Shown here: one piece after another, positions 1-9,382 of the stretch
Position numbering within the stretch: the stretch's first letter is position 1
Layout: every line of letters begins with the position of its first letter
Origin: Gymnopus androsaceus JB14
Lineage: Eukaryota; Basidiomycota; Agaricomycetes; Agaricales; Omphalotaceae
Reading direction: 5' to 3'
Assembly: GCA_009733575.1 (NCBI GenBank)
Contig: ML769396.1
Coordinates: 62,001-126,000 of the forward strand
DNA length: 64,000 bases
Program-made: the position numbers and the translations under genes
The notes under the pieces: model-generated
The model's input: the letters and a program-made list of their open reading frames with translations, nothing else
The model's database searches: none
What the model was told of the DNA's origin: nothing

Positions 1-2040
1 AGCTATCACCAGTGTACTAGAATTAGTACTAGCCTGGTAGATGACGGTAGCGGAGTTGTCTAAGCTCAGGTTTTAATAGGGCTAATTATTGGTATTACGA
101 ATCCAAGGTCTGAGCTTTAATCTTTCTCTAGAGTTATGCTGTCTACCTCTGGGTGTTTAGAGGCAAGGAGTCATACACTCGAAGGCGAAGACGGGTCAGC
201 GCGAGCGCGAGGGCTAGGTGACTGGACAAAGACCAACGCGCATAGAGATCGTTGTCGGAGAAGACGGCAAAAGACCAGATTGTAGATCGCAAAGGAGAGC
301 GAAATCGATCTTTCGTGCAATTAACGATTGTGTGTTGTGTTCGGATCCGGACGACGAAGCTTTCCCTAAGCGGGATGATTCTTGAATTCTGAAACAACGC
401 CGGAGGAGTTCTAAGTAGGATAAGGTTTGCCACCGTGTCGCTGTCAGTTAAGACCAACTGTACCGGTGGGCACTGAACGGGTCCGATAGACGCCGATTGT
501 TAGAATCAGAGAATGCAGCCCAGGGATAGAACTGGGGATGAGAATGGGTATCGATAAAAGGAAGCGTTATACATAGTAGCCCTGTGCGGGAAGCTTGGTG
601 CGCAAAATGGAGGCGGAGTGGATGTCATACAGGTAGAAATCCTTCAGCGATTCTGTGGATACGATTAGAGTGCTTTTCATAGTAACTAGTCCAGTTTAGA
701 GCCATCAGGAGCAACTGCGAGAAGCTCTTGCCAGTTCATAGGTCTTGTATAACGATAGACGCTTGTCTGATGGAAGAAAAAATCAGACTTGAAGAAAGCA
801 TCAGAATAAGAAGATACGCACTTGTTATTGGCCTAAGAAGAATCTTTAAGAAGCAGCGACCTGTGTTGTCAATGCATTGTCTTATCCCCAGAGCTCAGCC
901 TAAACGAATGCACCGTAGCTCGTGTTGAACATCCCGGATAAGTTCAAAATTGAATCCTTTGGCGTCTTGTAAGCTTGTAAGGAGTGAAAGCGGTAATCGG
1001 GGTGCAGAGAGGTCTTGCAAAAGTAAGGGCTTCGTAACATGGCTCATCTAGAGTTCCTTTAAAGCGTTTTGCTCCACTAGAACCGCCGACTCTGTCGGCA
1101 GAGATCCTTGCTTGAATCAAAGTCGAGGTAAATAACAATGGTAGACGCAGAAATACAATGGCACCACGGTGAATGACGACGCATGAAATCGGTTTGCATT
1201 TATCTGTTCGGAGAACAGGAGAAGCACAAAATTCAGCGAAAGATCAAAGGCCTACAAATTTAGTTCGCAAGTATATCCTGATTTGAATCTTTGGGTTACC
1301 CGTGACGATACCGATAGATTGAAAGAGAAAAGAAGAGATCATGGTGCTTGAACAGCCAATAACTCGAAGGGCCTAAAGCGCTCTCCCACCAGCAAACCTT
1401 TAGTTTCGTCCATTCAACCGTACCTCAAAAATCTGGAAATTTGACAGCATCTCCACCTACCCAAAGTCGCTCTAATTACCAATCGGCAATCTCATTTGGT
1501 ATATGAACCGTCCTGTCCAACCCCTCAATTTTCCTTTCCTAAAACCACTGCAACAAGTTTTCGAATTTTGCACACTGATACACCGTATCATCCTTTGAAG
1601 CTCAAGCAATGGTGCTAATATCAGCATTACACGTCAGCGTTTGGCGAAGCTATTCCTTCTATACCCTTCGCTTCACGCTACCCATATTTTATCTTGTCCA
1701 CCGGTGCCTACCTTTAAGCCTTCGCTGTATATCGTTACCCATTATGGCCTCCGTTTTTAAAGATCTTTACCCTCGAGCTTTGATACTGAGGATATGTTCG
1801 TTCGACTACAGGAGTACCAGACCCTATCCGCATTGTTTCGTTCCATCAGTGACATTGAAGTTTGAGGGACGCAAGTTCTTGATCCATAGGCTCCACGGGC
1901 TCATATGAAGACTGACTTTTATCTCAGTGGCTCATCGAATGGCTGCTGCCAGTGTTTAGTACTGCTGCAAGGCTTCCCTCCTCCTTCTCCCTTACTATGA
2001 TGGCCCTCCACAGAGCACCGTTTGTAACGTTGTCAGCTAG
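1..2040. other. No supported gene
   Basis: I see no recognisable gene in this stretch. Open frames are short, lack family resemblance and are not joined by convincing splice sites. A 54-codon stretch from an ATG at about 1744 (MASVFKDLYPRAL) has some coding flavour and could be an upstream exon of the doubtful gene that follows, but nothing links them. Confidence 0.4.
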
Positions 2041-2054
2041 GTAATCGTGGGCAC

Positions 2055-2783
2055 ACGAATCGACCGGCTATTGAAAGCGCATTCAGGAAACAGATAGAGC
2101 TCATAGAAACAAACATCAGTAGACTCGCGAGCGTAATGAACAGTAGCAGTGAAAAATCATCATCATGCAAAAGTCGCCGTTGTACCAAAACGAGGTACGA
2201 TGAAACTTCTGATCTCGAAGCTTTCATTTTCCGAACGTGGGGGAAATCCATCGAATCCTTGCCATTGCAGGAAGACCAGGCATGAAGAGGTCCGTTAACC
2301 TTCATAATGCTGACAGAGTAAAAATACATATACTTTTTTTTGGTTGCGCTCCCAAGCAGAGTCGTATTCCTCCAAGGTGATTTTCACTGCCACTGGTATC
2401 CGCTGTCCGTCGATTAAAGCGACAGGCCTCTTCACCGAAGTACGGCTTCTAGCCCTGACCTCCCTAGCTCAGATCCTGGATCGCCCATGATGAAACCCAG
2501 TCCACTCGCCAGCTATCCTCCTCTCGTTTCCAGCGAACTGACGGCCCCTACTCCAATGAATTCGCCCAAGATATCCATGATGAATGGCTTGCATCCTACG
2601 GAAAAGCCTACCAGCCGGAGGAACTTTCTGGTCAAGTCTGCTTCAGATGAGGAAGATGGATTCGAGAGACCAGAGCTTCCTTCCTCCCAGTCGGAGAATA
2701 TCCTCCCCCATATGCATTCGCCTTTGTTTGGAGGCCGCGGCTCAACCATGGTGAACACGAAAGAAGCGTTCAGAAATAGCTAA
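2055..2783 (+). CDS. Doubtful Ser/Pro-rich hypothetical gene (3' part)
   Basis: Two open stretches look like exons of one gene. About 2060-2285 reads a charged segment (RKQIELIETNISRLASV, then Ser/Lys/Arg-rich). About 2420-2783 reads a low-complexity segment rich in Ser, Pro and Met (SSPDLPSSDPGSPMMKPSPL) followed by an acidic patch (SASDEEDGFERPELPSSQ) and a TAA stop at 2781-2783. An acceptor-like TTAAAG precedes the second piece, but the donor is unclear and no start codon was found. The composition is that of a disordered protein tail; I recognise no domain. It ends about 60 bp before the tRNA. Low confidence that both parts belong to one working gene. Confidence 0.25.
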
Positions 2784-2840
2784 AACCACAAAAAACAAAA
2801 AACAAAACACTGAAGCAGTAATCTTCAGATATCGCCTGGC

Positions 2841-2935
2841 AGCCCACCGCGAGGGTCGAACTCGCAGCCTTCAGATAGCCCTCTGCGATTGATCGGATAA
2901 GAGTCTGACGCTCTATCCGATTGAGCTAGGCGGGC
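2841..2935 (-). tRNA. tRNA-Lys(CTT) with intron
   Basis: Read on the minus strand the sequence folds as a tRNA. The acceptor arm is GCCCGCC against GGTGGGC with one G-T pair. The D-arm is GCTC..GAGC, the anticodon arm TCAGA..TCTGA, and the T-arm GCGAG-TTCGACC-CTCGC. The anticodon loop reads CTCTTA then, after an intron of about 21 nt, A; the anticodon is CTT (lysine). The intron sits one base 3' of the anticodon, the standard eukaryotic position. Without it the tRNA is 74 nt. A and B box promoter sequences are internal. CCA is not encoded, as expected. The base after the acceptor stem (discriminator) reads T, unusual for a lysine tRNA. Confidence 0.93.
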
Positions 2936-3220
2936 CTTGCTCGAATTCAATTATGGGCAGATTCAGTATACGAGGAAGGTCAGTTGGTTGTTTTAAATCG
3001 CAAACAGAAATCGTCGATATCGAGAAGAGTTTACCGCTCAGATGAACTATATTAGGACTTACCGATCCATGAATGAAGCCTTCACAGAGTCGGTGATACG
3101 GTAACCTTTGTACGCAATGGTCGCTATTGAGGTCTGGAGATCAAGCAAAGTAAAAGGAGAGCGCCAACATTCACGGGCGATGTCTATTGCCAAGTGCTCG
3201 AAGTATTGGGAATTACATTT

Positions 3221-3890
3221 TCAAATACCAGCCATAATGAGTGAACCAGCAGAATAAAACGAAGTGCCGAGAAGGACCAGAAGACCCAAATAATGGAGGG
3301 CACCTCCATTCTTGGATCGATTCGCAGGTTCTCCGGTTACATAGCCTCTGTGCGTGAACTGTCAGAGAGACAGAGAGACAGAGATAATCACATACCTAGT
3401 GTATAGAGCCCTCCCAACGGTCCAAACCGCGCATCCAGCAGCAGCAATTTTCGGCAACTTTAACGCGGCAATGAGAGTTCTGAGACTTGGATTAGAAGCG
3501 GACTCGGATAAAGGAATATCGACGCGTACGTTATAAAGACAATAGGCATTGATTCTAAGAGTATTTTGGTGCGCACGTTGGGCACAGTTGAATTTGAGAG
3601 CGTCAGGAGAACCTTCAACTTGTTTTAGCTCGGCATAAGCTGTGAATGAAAGCCTGTTAGACTCATTTGAAAGGAAGAAAAGGCAAAGAAGGTATCGGAA
3701 CCTTGAGGATACTTGATGCCAGCAGCACTTCTGAACTTTGAAACAGTCATGCTCTGCCCGTATAAAAGGACGACTGTGGAGAGAAGTGCTACAGCGACAT
3801 ACGAAGATCTAATTCAAGAGATTTTGTTAGACACGAATGCAGAGGTAAAACATGAACGCACCCTTGCGGTATCTCAATTACTGAGGACAT
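3221..3890 (-). pseudogene. MGST3-like MAPEG glutathione transferase, one frameshift
   Basis: Membrane-associated eicosanoid/glutathione metabolism (MAPEG) family, nearest to microsomal glutathione S-transferase 3: a small four-helix membrane enzyme that conjugates glutathione to lipophilic electrophiles or reduces lipid peroxides. Start ATG is at 3890 (MSSVIEIPQG). Spliced exons give a first helix (VALLSTVVLLYGQS), the loop SKFRSAAGIKYPQ, then the family signature FNCAQRAHQNTL, then ESMPIVFIT, helices, and the tail RALYTRGYVTGEP, ending in TGA at 3221-3223; about 150 aa, the normal family length. Introns of about 50-60 nt have good GT..AG ends. Between HQNTL and ESMPIV there is one extra base (near 3556), which breaks the frame inside the conserved active-site motif. 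Everything else is intact, so this is either a very young pseudogene or a sequence error. Confidence 0.85.
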
Positions 3891-4549
3891 GACAGAGACT
3901 GTGAGAGGGAATTGACAGCAATTCGAGTCCAACGTGGCATCTTTATCGGTCTTCGATGCCGCAATGACGCGTGACGCGTCTCCTGGCAAAGGCTAGCCAA
4001 ATGGAAAAAATTTCTTGAATGAAAGTGAATCGCCAGAGTAGATGATACTGCTCTTCTGCAGTACCAGTTGGGCGACATGAAGCGAGTAAAATGATCCAAT
4101 CGCGCAATTCGGACTGCCGATTGCGACCTACCTTTTATGGACACGAGCGCTTACGGCCACAAGCGCTTTTCCTCTTCTTCCAGTCAAAAGACTCAATCGA
4201 GAGTCGAGGCACTAATGTATCATGGTAGATTTTCTTGCGAGCCTCTTTAGTTCGATATAGTATCGTTCTCAAGCCCTCAAAATCAGATTTACTTAACCAA
4301 AGTAGCAAATTTCCTTTCAATGATGGCCAATGCCCCCAAGTGTTCAAATAAAAGTCGACAAACCATTTACTTTGTTAACCACCCTGGCCACAGTTTGGAT
4401 ATGTGGCCCTGTAATCGTTTCTCATTGTTCTGGTCCACCAAATTTGGCAATCAATCACTTTTTCGCAACTCGTTAATTACCTCGAATCGCTATCCAAGAA
4501 TGTTCAACAATGGCTGAAGTTAACGCGCAAGCCACTCGTTCTTGGAGGG

Positions 4550-4557
4550 TATATAAA
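4550..4557 (+). promoter_or_regulatory. TATA box of the orphan Pro/Tyr-rich gene
   Basis: TATATAAA lies about 100 bp upstream of the ATG at 4657, a fitting distance for a fungal core promoter with a short leader. Confidence 0.55.
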
Positions 4558-4656
4558 GACTCATATACTCAGCAACTACTCCTCAATTTTCTCTGGAATT
4601 GACGCGTCTCATAATTTTCCTTCGCAGTGCTCTTATTCTCATCTCGTATACATAAT

Positions 4657-5691
4657 ATGTCTTCGTCTCTGGAAGAACTCGCTTCTCACCTTGGCCCCCG
4701 GTCGTTAGCAGACCGTCGTCCAAGGTACTGCCCCAACCCTCTGGGTGCCATTTCCCGCCCTGGTGCAAAGCCTGTGGCTATATCACCTCTCATGGGCGTC
4801 GAAAAAAGAAACGCATTCGTTCCTCCTCCTGATGAGATTGCGAATGCACCGATTAACTATTCCAACTACGACACACTCTTTCCAGATTTGTCCTACAATT
4901 ATGGCTCTAGCGGTTATGCCGCTCCTCCCAGTCCTTCCATTTTCCCCACTCATTACCACTACCACACGGACTTCACTCGCATCCCAGAAGAAGGATTCCC
5001 CGCCCAATCTGTTCCTTTATCGATTGCCAACCGCCATGGTCATTTGTTGAACGTCGATCTCGATATTCCGACGTTTAATAATCTATTTCAGGCTACAGGC
5101 TACGTCGTTGGAGAACTTATGGGGAATATGCCAGGTTATGGCTATGAACCTGCCTTCATTGCTCCATCTACGCCCGAACCCGAGTCCTTCCGGGCACACT
5201 TCTACAGCTTATCCACTAGTAGTAGCGGCGTGCCAAACTCCACCGGACAAGGTCAGATGGGATTTCCTTCACATCCTAGAGATCCTGCGTTGTCTTTTAT
5301 ACCAGGTTCTACTCAGATGCCTCATTATCCTTCCCCTCCTAGCACTTCCTATCCTCCTCTCCTTCCTCCCCACATTCCTACACCTGCACCTTTCGCCGTG
5401 CCTTTTCCATTCAAGCATTCTACATCACAGTCTGATGCTCCAGTAATTCCCGGGCCTGCGCCTTTCCCTCCTGCCAGTGGAAACATAGCCAAGAAAGCAG
5501 CCTCCACTCTCGCCGCTGAAGGCAGCGGAAATAACCTATACCCATGGCAAGAGTATATCCAAAGTGTACTCGGAGCGAGGTTGAGTAAACCTTTGGAGCA
5601 TCCGGGGCAGGGTCCTGTCTGGGGACGTCGTGACGAGAGTACCGATGGTGAGGATGAAGCTCATTCGACGAAGAGATCTGATTCAAATTGA
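4657..5691 (+). CDS. Orphan Pro/Ser/Tyr-rich protein
   Basis: A single uninterrupted reading frame of 344 codons, unusual among these intron-rich neighbours. The ATG at 4657 (MSSSLEELASHLG) is chosen because it is the first ATG after the TATA box. The protein has no recognisable domain. The N-terminal half is rich in Pro, Asn and Tyr, with a short ordered-looking patch (LDIPTFNNLFQATGYVVGELMG). The middle is strongly Pro/Ser-rich (YPSPPSTSYPPLLPPHIP). The C-terminus has LYPWQEYIQSVLGARL, then GPVWGRRDESTDGEDE and a basic end. There is no signal peptide or membrane span. A decayed copy of its last codons and 3' flank lies 3.3 kb downstream at about 8955-9190. It could be a nuclear or regulatory protein, but this is only a guess from its disorder and charged tail. 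Confidence 0.7.
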   Translation: MSSSLEELASHLGPRSLADRRPRYCPNPLGAISRPGAKPVAISPLMGVEKRNAFVPPPDEIANAPINYSNYDTLFPDLSYNYGSSGYAAPPSPSIFPTHYHYHTDFTRIPEEGFPAQSVPLSIANRHGHLLNVDLDIPTFNNLFQATGYVVGELMGNMPGYGYEPAFIAPSTPEPESFRAHFYSLSTSSSGVPNSTGQGQMGFPSHPRDPALSFIPGSTQMPHYPSPPSTSYPPLLPPHIPTPAPFAVPFPFKHSTSQSDAPVIPGPAPFPPASGNIAKKAASTLAAEGSGNNLYPWQEYIQSVLGARLSKPLEHPGQGPVWGRRDESTDGEDEAHSTKRSDSN

Positions 5692-5966
5692 GGTTTGGAA
5701 AGTTGGTTATTATGTGTAATGGTCCGGCGGACTCGAATTACTTTCTTTCTTTTCTTTTGAAGGCATACTCACTACTCTCTCGCATTGTATTCAGTTACTT
5801 ATATTGGGCATTGGTGTTGTACTTATTGCATTGTAACTACATTTGCCATCAAATGACTATCCTTTGTGTCATCGAGATTCGATACTACCCTCCCACATTG
5901 TCCGCCCAAATAATTCGGACTCTAGGCCTGTTACGAATTCGAAATGGCTTTCGGCTTCATGCCCAG

Positions 5967-6574
5967 TACTATCGATGACCCGGAAGTTAAAAAGGACCTG
6001 GAAGTTAAAAAATCACAGTAAATCGCTTGCGGTGCTTGCACATCGCACTCTTTCTGCTTGAAACTTTTAATATAAGGTGTTGTATATGTTGTAAAGGGAT
6101 CTATGTATTTACTTTGAAGGAATATTGAAAGGAAAAAATTCAGGATTTTTGAACTTGTGCGAAATCACACTTTTTCAGGTTCACATGAGCTTCTTGATTT
6201 TTAGAGCCACAAATACTTCACGGGCAAGTATAAGATTCTAACGGTACCTTTTGTACATATATATAATTAGTACTGCCAGCCCGTTAAGGTTCCCGACGCG
6301 TGGTTGTGGTTTCGCGAGCAAAATTGTCAAAAAAGTGCAGTTTCAGACACTGCCAATTGCCGTTAAGCGCTCTTTTAACTTCTCCGCCAATTTCAAGGGT
6401 CTCGTCGGCTCCCTCTGGTATCCTTCCTGATGTCTCTTAAAAATCACCAAAGCTCATGGAAAGACTCATTAATATCTCAAATATATTCTCGCAAAATCCG
6501 GGAGCCATCCATTGAGAACTGCAATATTTTTTCTATATAGACATTTTTTTTTAACTTCCGGGTCATCGATAGTA
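5967..6574. mobile_element. MITE with 24-bp terminal inverted repeats
   Basis: The left end TACTATCGATGACCCGGAAG is repeated in inverse orientation at the right end (CTTCCGGGTCATCGATAGTA). The match continues into the T-rich/A-rich flank (TTAAAA), giving inverted repeats of about 24-26 bp around a core of about 550 bp. Both outer ends abut TA, consistent with a TA target-site duplication as made by Tc1/mariner-type transposases. Just inside the left end the motif CCTGGAAGTTAAAAA repeats part of the terminus. No transposase frame is present, so this is a non-autonomous element. It lies 0.3 kb downstream of the orphan gene. Confidence 0.75.
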
Positions 6575-7102
6575 GAAGACCGAGTCAAACCAAAGTCAAA
6601 AAAAGAACATCGGTACGTCCGCGTCATGGGCCAGCTATTCTTAGATTAGAGGGGGATGGAGCACCTTGTCCAGAAGATGATGAGGTGACAAGACATGAGG
6701 TTCTACATACCTTTGATTAACAACCTCAGATTCCATCTAAAAATATCGCCAAGGAGGAGCTGACAAAACGAGCATCTTGCAGAAAGCACCGTATGAGCCT
6801 GTGGCAGTAAGTATGCCCGCCAAGGTGGCGCCAAGGCGCCAAGGTGTACTACCACTGTCGATTTTCGATTATTGACCGCAGGACTCAAGTAAGGAAGGAC
6901 GTGGACTCTTAGTGGACTCGCTATTTCATGGTGAGTCTGTTCAGCCGGCTGTGCATTCAAATTGAGCTGACAACCTTATGTTGGAAATATCATTCTTTAA
7001 CCATGAATTCAATTATTTCAATATCAATCCATGATATAGTATGGTGACGTTCCCTCCTCACTGGGAACGCTCTTCAGATCCCACGCTCTATAATAAGTTG
7101 CA
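6575..7102. other. Intergenic, nothing recognised
   Basis: The open frames here are short and without family resemblance. There is a small run of repeated GGCGCCAAGG-type words near 6825-6845. Confidence 0.4.
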
Positions 7103-7732
7103 TTAGTTATTCAAGTTGCCCTCTTCACTCAAACACTCCCGAATAACACGCTTTATAATATTGCTGCGAGTTCCAATAGAAACGAAACATGCTCTAGTGC
7201 TAGTCTCGTTCCTACATGGAAATTGATTCCAGGGACTATGGGATCCGTCACACGCCGGGTCCGCTTCTCTGTGAATCTTTGTGTCAATTTTAATACCTTC
7301 TTCCCCAATAGGGACGGGACTGAGGGAAAGCGACCTTCCACCGCCCTGAAATGCGTCCAATAATGCCTCACCAAAAGAAATTACATCCCTCCCTTCCCAT
7401 CCGTAGAATCTACGACCAACCTCGATGCTACTATCTCTAATGCCCGGAAAACGATGCACCGCAACGGGGATGAGACTGAGGGAAAGCGACATTTCCACTG
7501 CCCTAGAACTTGCGTCACCAAAGGAAATTATATTCTTTCCTTCCCATCCGTAAACTCTGCGACCAACCTTGATGCTACCATCTCTAATACCCTGAAAACG
7601 ATGGCAAAATTTACTCGTTTCCAATACACTAGCTCTGGGTATAAAATGGGCGAAGGCCGCTCGGTTAATATCCAGCAAGTCATATTCGACTACCTCCCTT
7701 CCGAGTTCTTGCAGCCTAGTCCTCGCGTTCAA
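7103..7732 (-). CDS. Doubtful ORF with internal 50-codon tandem duplication
   Basis: A 209-codon frame whose centre contains two copies of a segment of about 50 residues: first HRFQGIRDGSIKVGRRVYGW, then HRFPGIRDSSIEVGRRFYGW, each followed by a WEG..ISFG segment and a Ser/Leu-rich stretch. I recognise no family. The frame covers the TATA box and leader of the DUF3455 gene on the other strand and its ATG coincides with that gene's start, so it may not be a real gene. The duplication is in frame and substitutions are mostly conservative, which slightly favours past coding use. Confidence 0.25.
   Translation of the reverse strand: MNARTRLQELGREVVEYDLLDINRAAFAHFIPRASVLETSKFCHRFQGIRDGSIKVGRRVYGWEGKNIISFGDASSRAVEMSLSLSLIPVAVHRFPGIRDSSIEVGRRFYGWEGRDVISFGEALLDAFQGGGRSLSLSPVPIGEEGIKIDTKIHREADPACDGSHSPWNQFPCRNETSTRACFVSIGTRSNIIKRVIRECLSEEGNLNN
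7311..7604. repeat. Tandem duplication, two units of about 145-155 bp
   Basis: Two adjacent diverged copies start at 7311 (GGGACGGGACTGAGGGAAAG) and 7466 (GGGGATGAGACTGAGGGAAA). Both run through a shared CCTTCCCATCCGTA core and end in GAAAACGATG. The second copy lies directly upstream of the DUF3455 core promoter. Confidence 0.75.
7640..7646 (+). promoter_or_regulatory. TATA box of the DUF3455 gene
   Basis: TATAAAA lies 86 bp upstream of the ATG at 7732. Confidence 0.5.
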
Positions 7733-8677
7733 TGACTTCTCTAATCAAGTCTGTTATTCTCGCACTCTTTCTTCGTGCATCGGCGACTGCCGTCTCGGTC
7801 GGGTATGTTCGTCGCGTGTCTATTTCTTCTAGTTCGCTTACCTTTCTTTACAGAAGTAGGGCCGCTCCAACCGACCTTTGCAATGTGGCTACCGCCGAGC
7901 CCAATCTAGCGGGGACCAAGTTCCCCCCTCCAGCTTTCCCAACTTCGTTCATTGGTCTGGGAGTGGGTACTCAGAACTGGACCTGCATAGCCGATGAATT
8001 GATTTGGGCGTAAGTCAAAGACGTATATGCAACCAAAATAAACGAGTTTATTCATCTTTTGTTGCAGAAATGTAGGCACAAATACCGAAATATTCGATAT
8101 TTCGTGCCTGTTTGGCACGGCCAGCTTCAACACACTCCCCGAGGCTGCCTTTGCAGCTTGGAACGCCAGTACCGTTACGAATGTTGCTGACTCTGGCTCA
8201 GTGCTCTCTGCTGCTGGTGTCTTAACGAACCCTTTCATTTTGGGCCAGAGCTTCCAGGTCCAAGACCCTCTGCTTTCAAAGGAAACGGTTCCTTTCATCG
8301 ACTTTTCGCAATCTCTCAAGAGCGCCAACGCAATTGTGTTTGGGGATGTTATTATTGATGAACTAGACCCCAACACTTCACTAAACCCCGACGTCAATTA
8401 CAATTGGTTCGAATACCAAAATGAGACTGCCACTGCCACTCTTGCCCGGACTGTCTATGTCCTTAATACTCAGGGTGGTCAAGCTCCAGAGGCTGTATGT
8501 ATCAGAGCAGCAGATTTTTACTTTTGCACTCATCTTATTTCTGCTAGTGCACAACTGTCGGTTCGAGTCTCATCCTCAAGTACGTCTCCACGTACTGTAA
8601 GCCTTTCTTCCAAGTTCCTCCCAATGCTAAACTCATCCATCATCCTTCCTACAGGGTTGTTCGGCAGCTCGCTTTAA
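7732..8677 (+). CDS. DUF3455 family secreted protein
   Basis: Five exons joined by short introns (first donor after GTCTCGGTCGG, last exon starting GGTTGTTCGGC) give about 240 aa. The N-terminus is a signal peptide (MTSLIKSVILALFLRASATA). The body carries the family landmarks: CNV near the start, FIGLGVGTQNWTC, EIFDISCLFGT, and the closing CTTVGSSLILKYVSTYWLFG. Four cysteines in these motifs suggest disulphides in a secreted protein. DUF3455 proteins are common in fungi and their role is unknown; some are induced during growth on plant material. The frame is intact with TAA at 8675-8677. A TATA box lies 86 bp upstream. It is placed between the orphan gene and the decayed copy of that gene's 3' end. 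Confidence 0.88.
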
Positions 8678-8954
8678 TCCCATGCGAAACAATGAGCTAT
8701 AAGCGTCTCCTTTTCTTAACGATATCTGCTCGGATTTTTATTTTGGTTAATAAATTAAATTTGTCCTTTTTCGAGTTCTGTTTAGCGCCTCATTCTTCAC
8801 TCCAACTCTCAGATGCCGCGTTGTAAAATTGCTCTGAAGTGTTGTGCGTTTTCTCAACAGCCTGTTCCAACAGAAACGAAGCTTGTCGCTGCCAAATTAA
8901 TCTACAAAACCTCAAGATTGCCCATGGAATTATTTTCCACTTCGTTGCGTGGTA

Positions 8955-9190
8955 GGTACAAGTCCTCTGTATGGGGACGTCGCTCTCTTGACGAAGAGAT
9001 CTGATTGAATGTTTGTGAAAATTTGGTTACATGTAACGGACTTGGATTACCTTCTTTTTTCCCTTGAGCGCACGCTCTGTGATCTTTTGAATGCTGTACT
9101 TCGTATTCAATGTCCAGCCTCATTCTGTATTCGTGGTATTGTACTTACTGCGTCAAAAGTTGTACCTACGTTTGCCATCTAATGTTGATA
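8955..9190 (+). pseudogene. Decayed copy of the orphan gene's 3' end and 3' UTR
   Basis: The words TGGGGACGTCG, TGACGAAGAGATCTGATT, then GGTTA..TGTAA, ATTACTTTCTT-like, TTGTACTTA and ACGTTTGCCATC occur in the same order and spacing as in 5615-5855 (the last codons and downstream flank of the 4657-5691 gene), with many substitutions and gaps, including loss of about 27 bp of the acidic tail. Only the 3' end can be aligned with confidence; similarity further left (CCCATGG at about 8922) is weak. This is a remnant of a local duplication. Confidence 0.7.
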
Positions 9191-9382
9191 TGCATCAACC
9201 AATCCATTCCACTTGTTCTATAAAGAGTAGACTTGAACCAATCCTTATCAAGTTCGTGAAGTCACTACTTCGGCAGAAAGTTTACGTTACCGGTTCGAGT
9301 ATACTTATACATAATACAAAAAGATATAATAATATAACGCCGTACCTATCGAAGCGGTACAACATCTCCCAATTGACCCAAT

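Noticed and set aside
143..457. 104-codon minus-strand frame near the left edge as a gene
   Set aside because: Arg/Leu/Ser-rich translation without domain, splice sites or promoter; no support.
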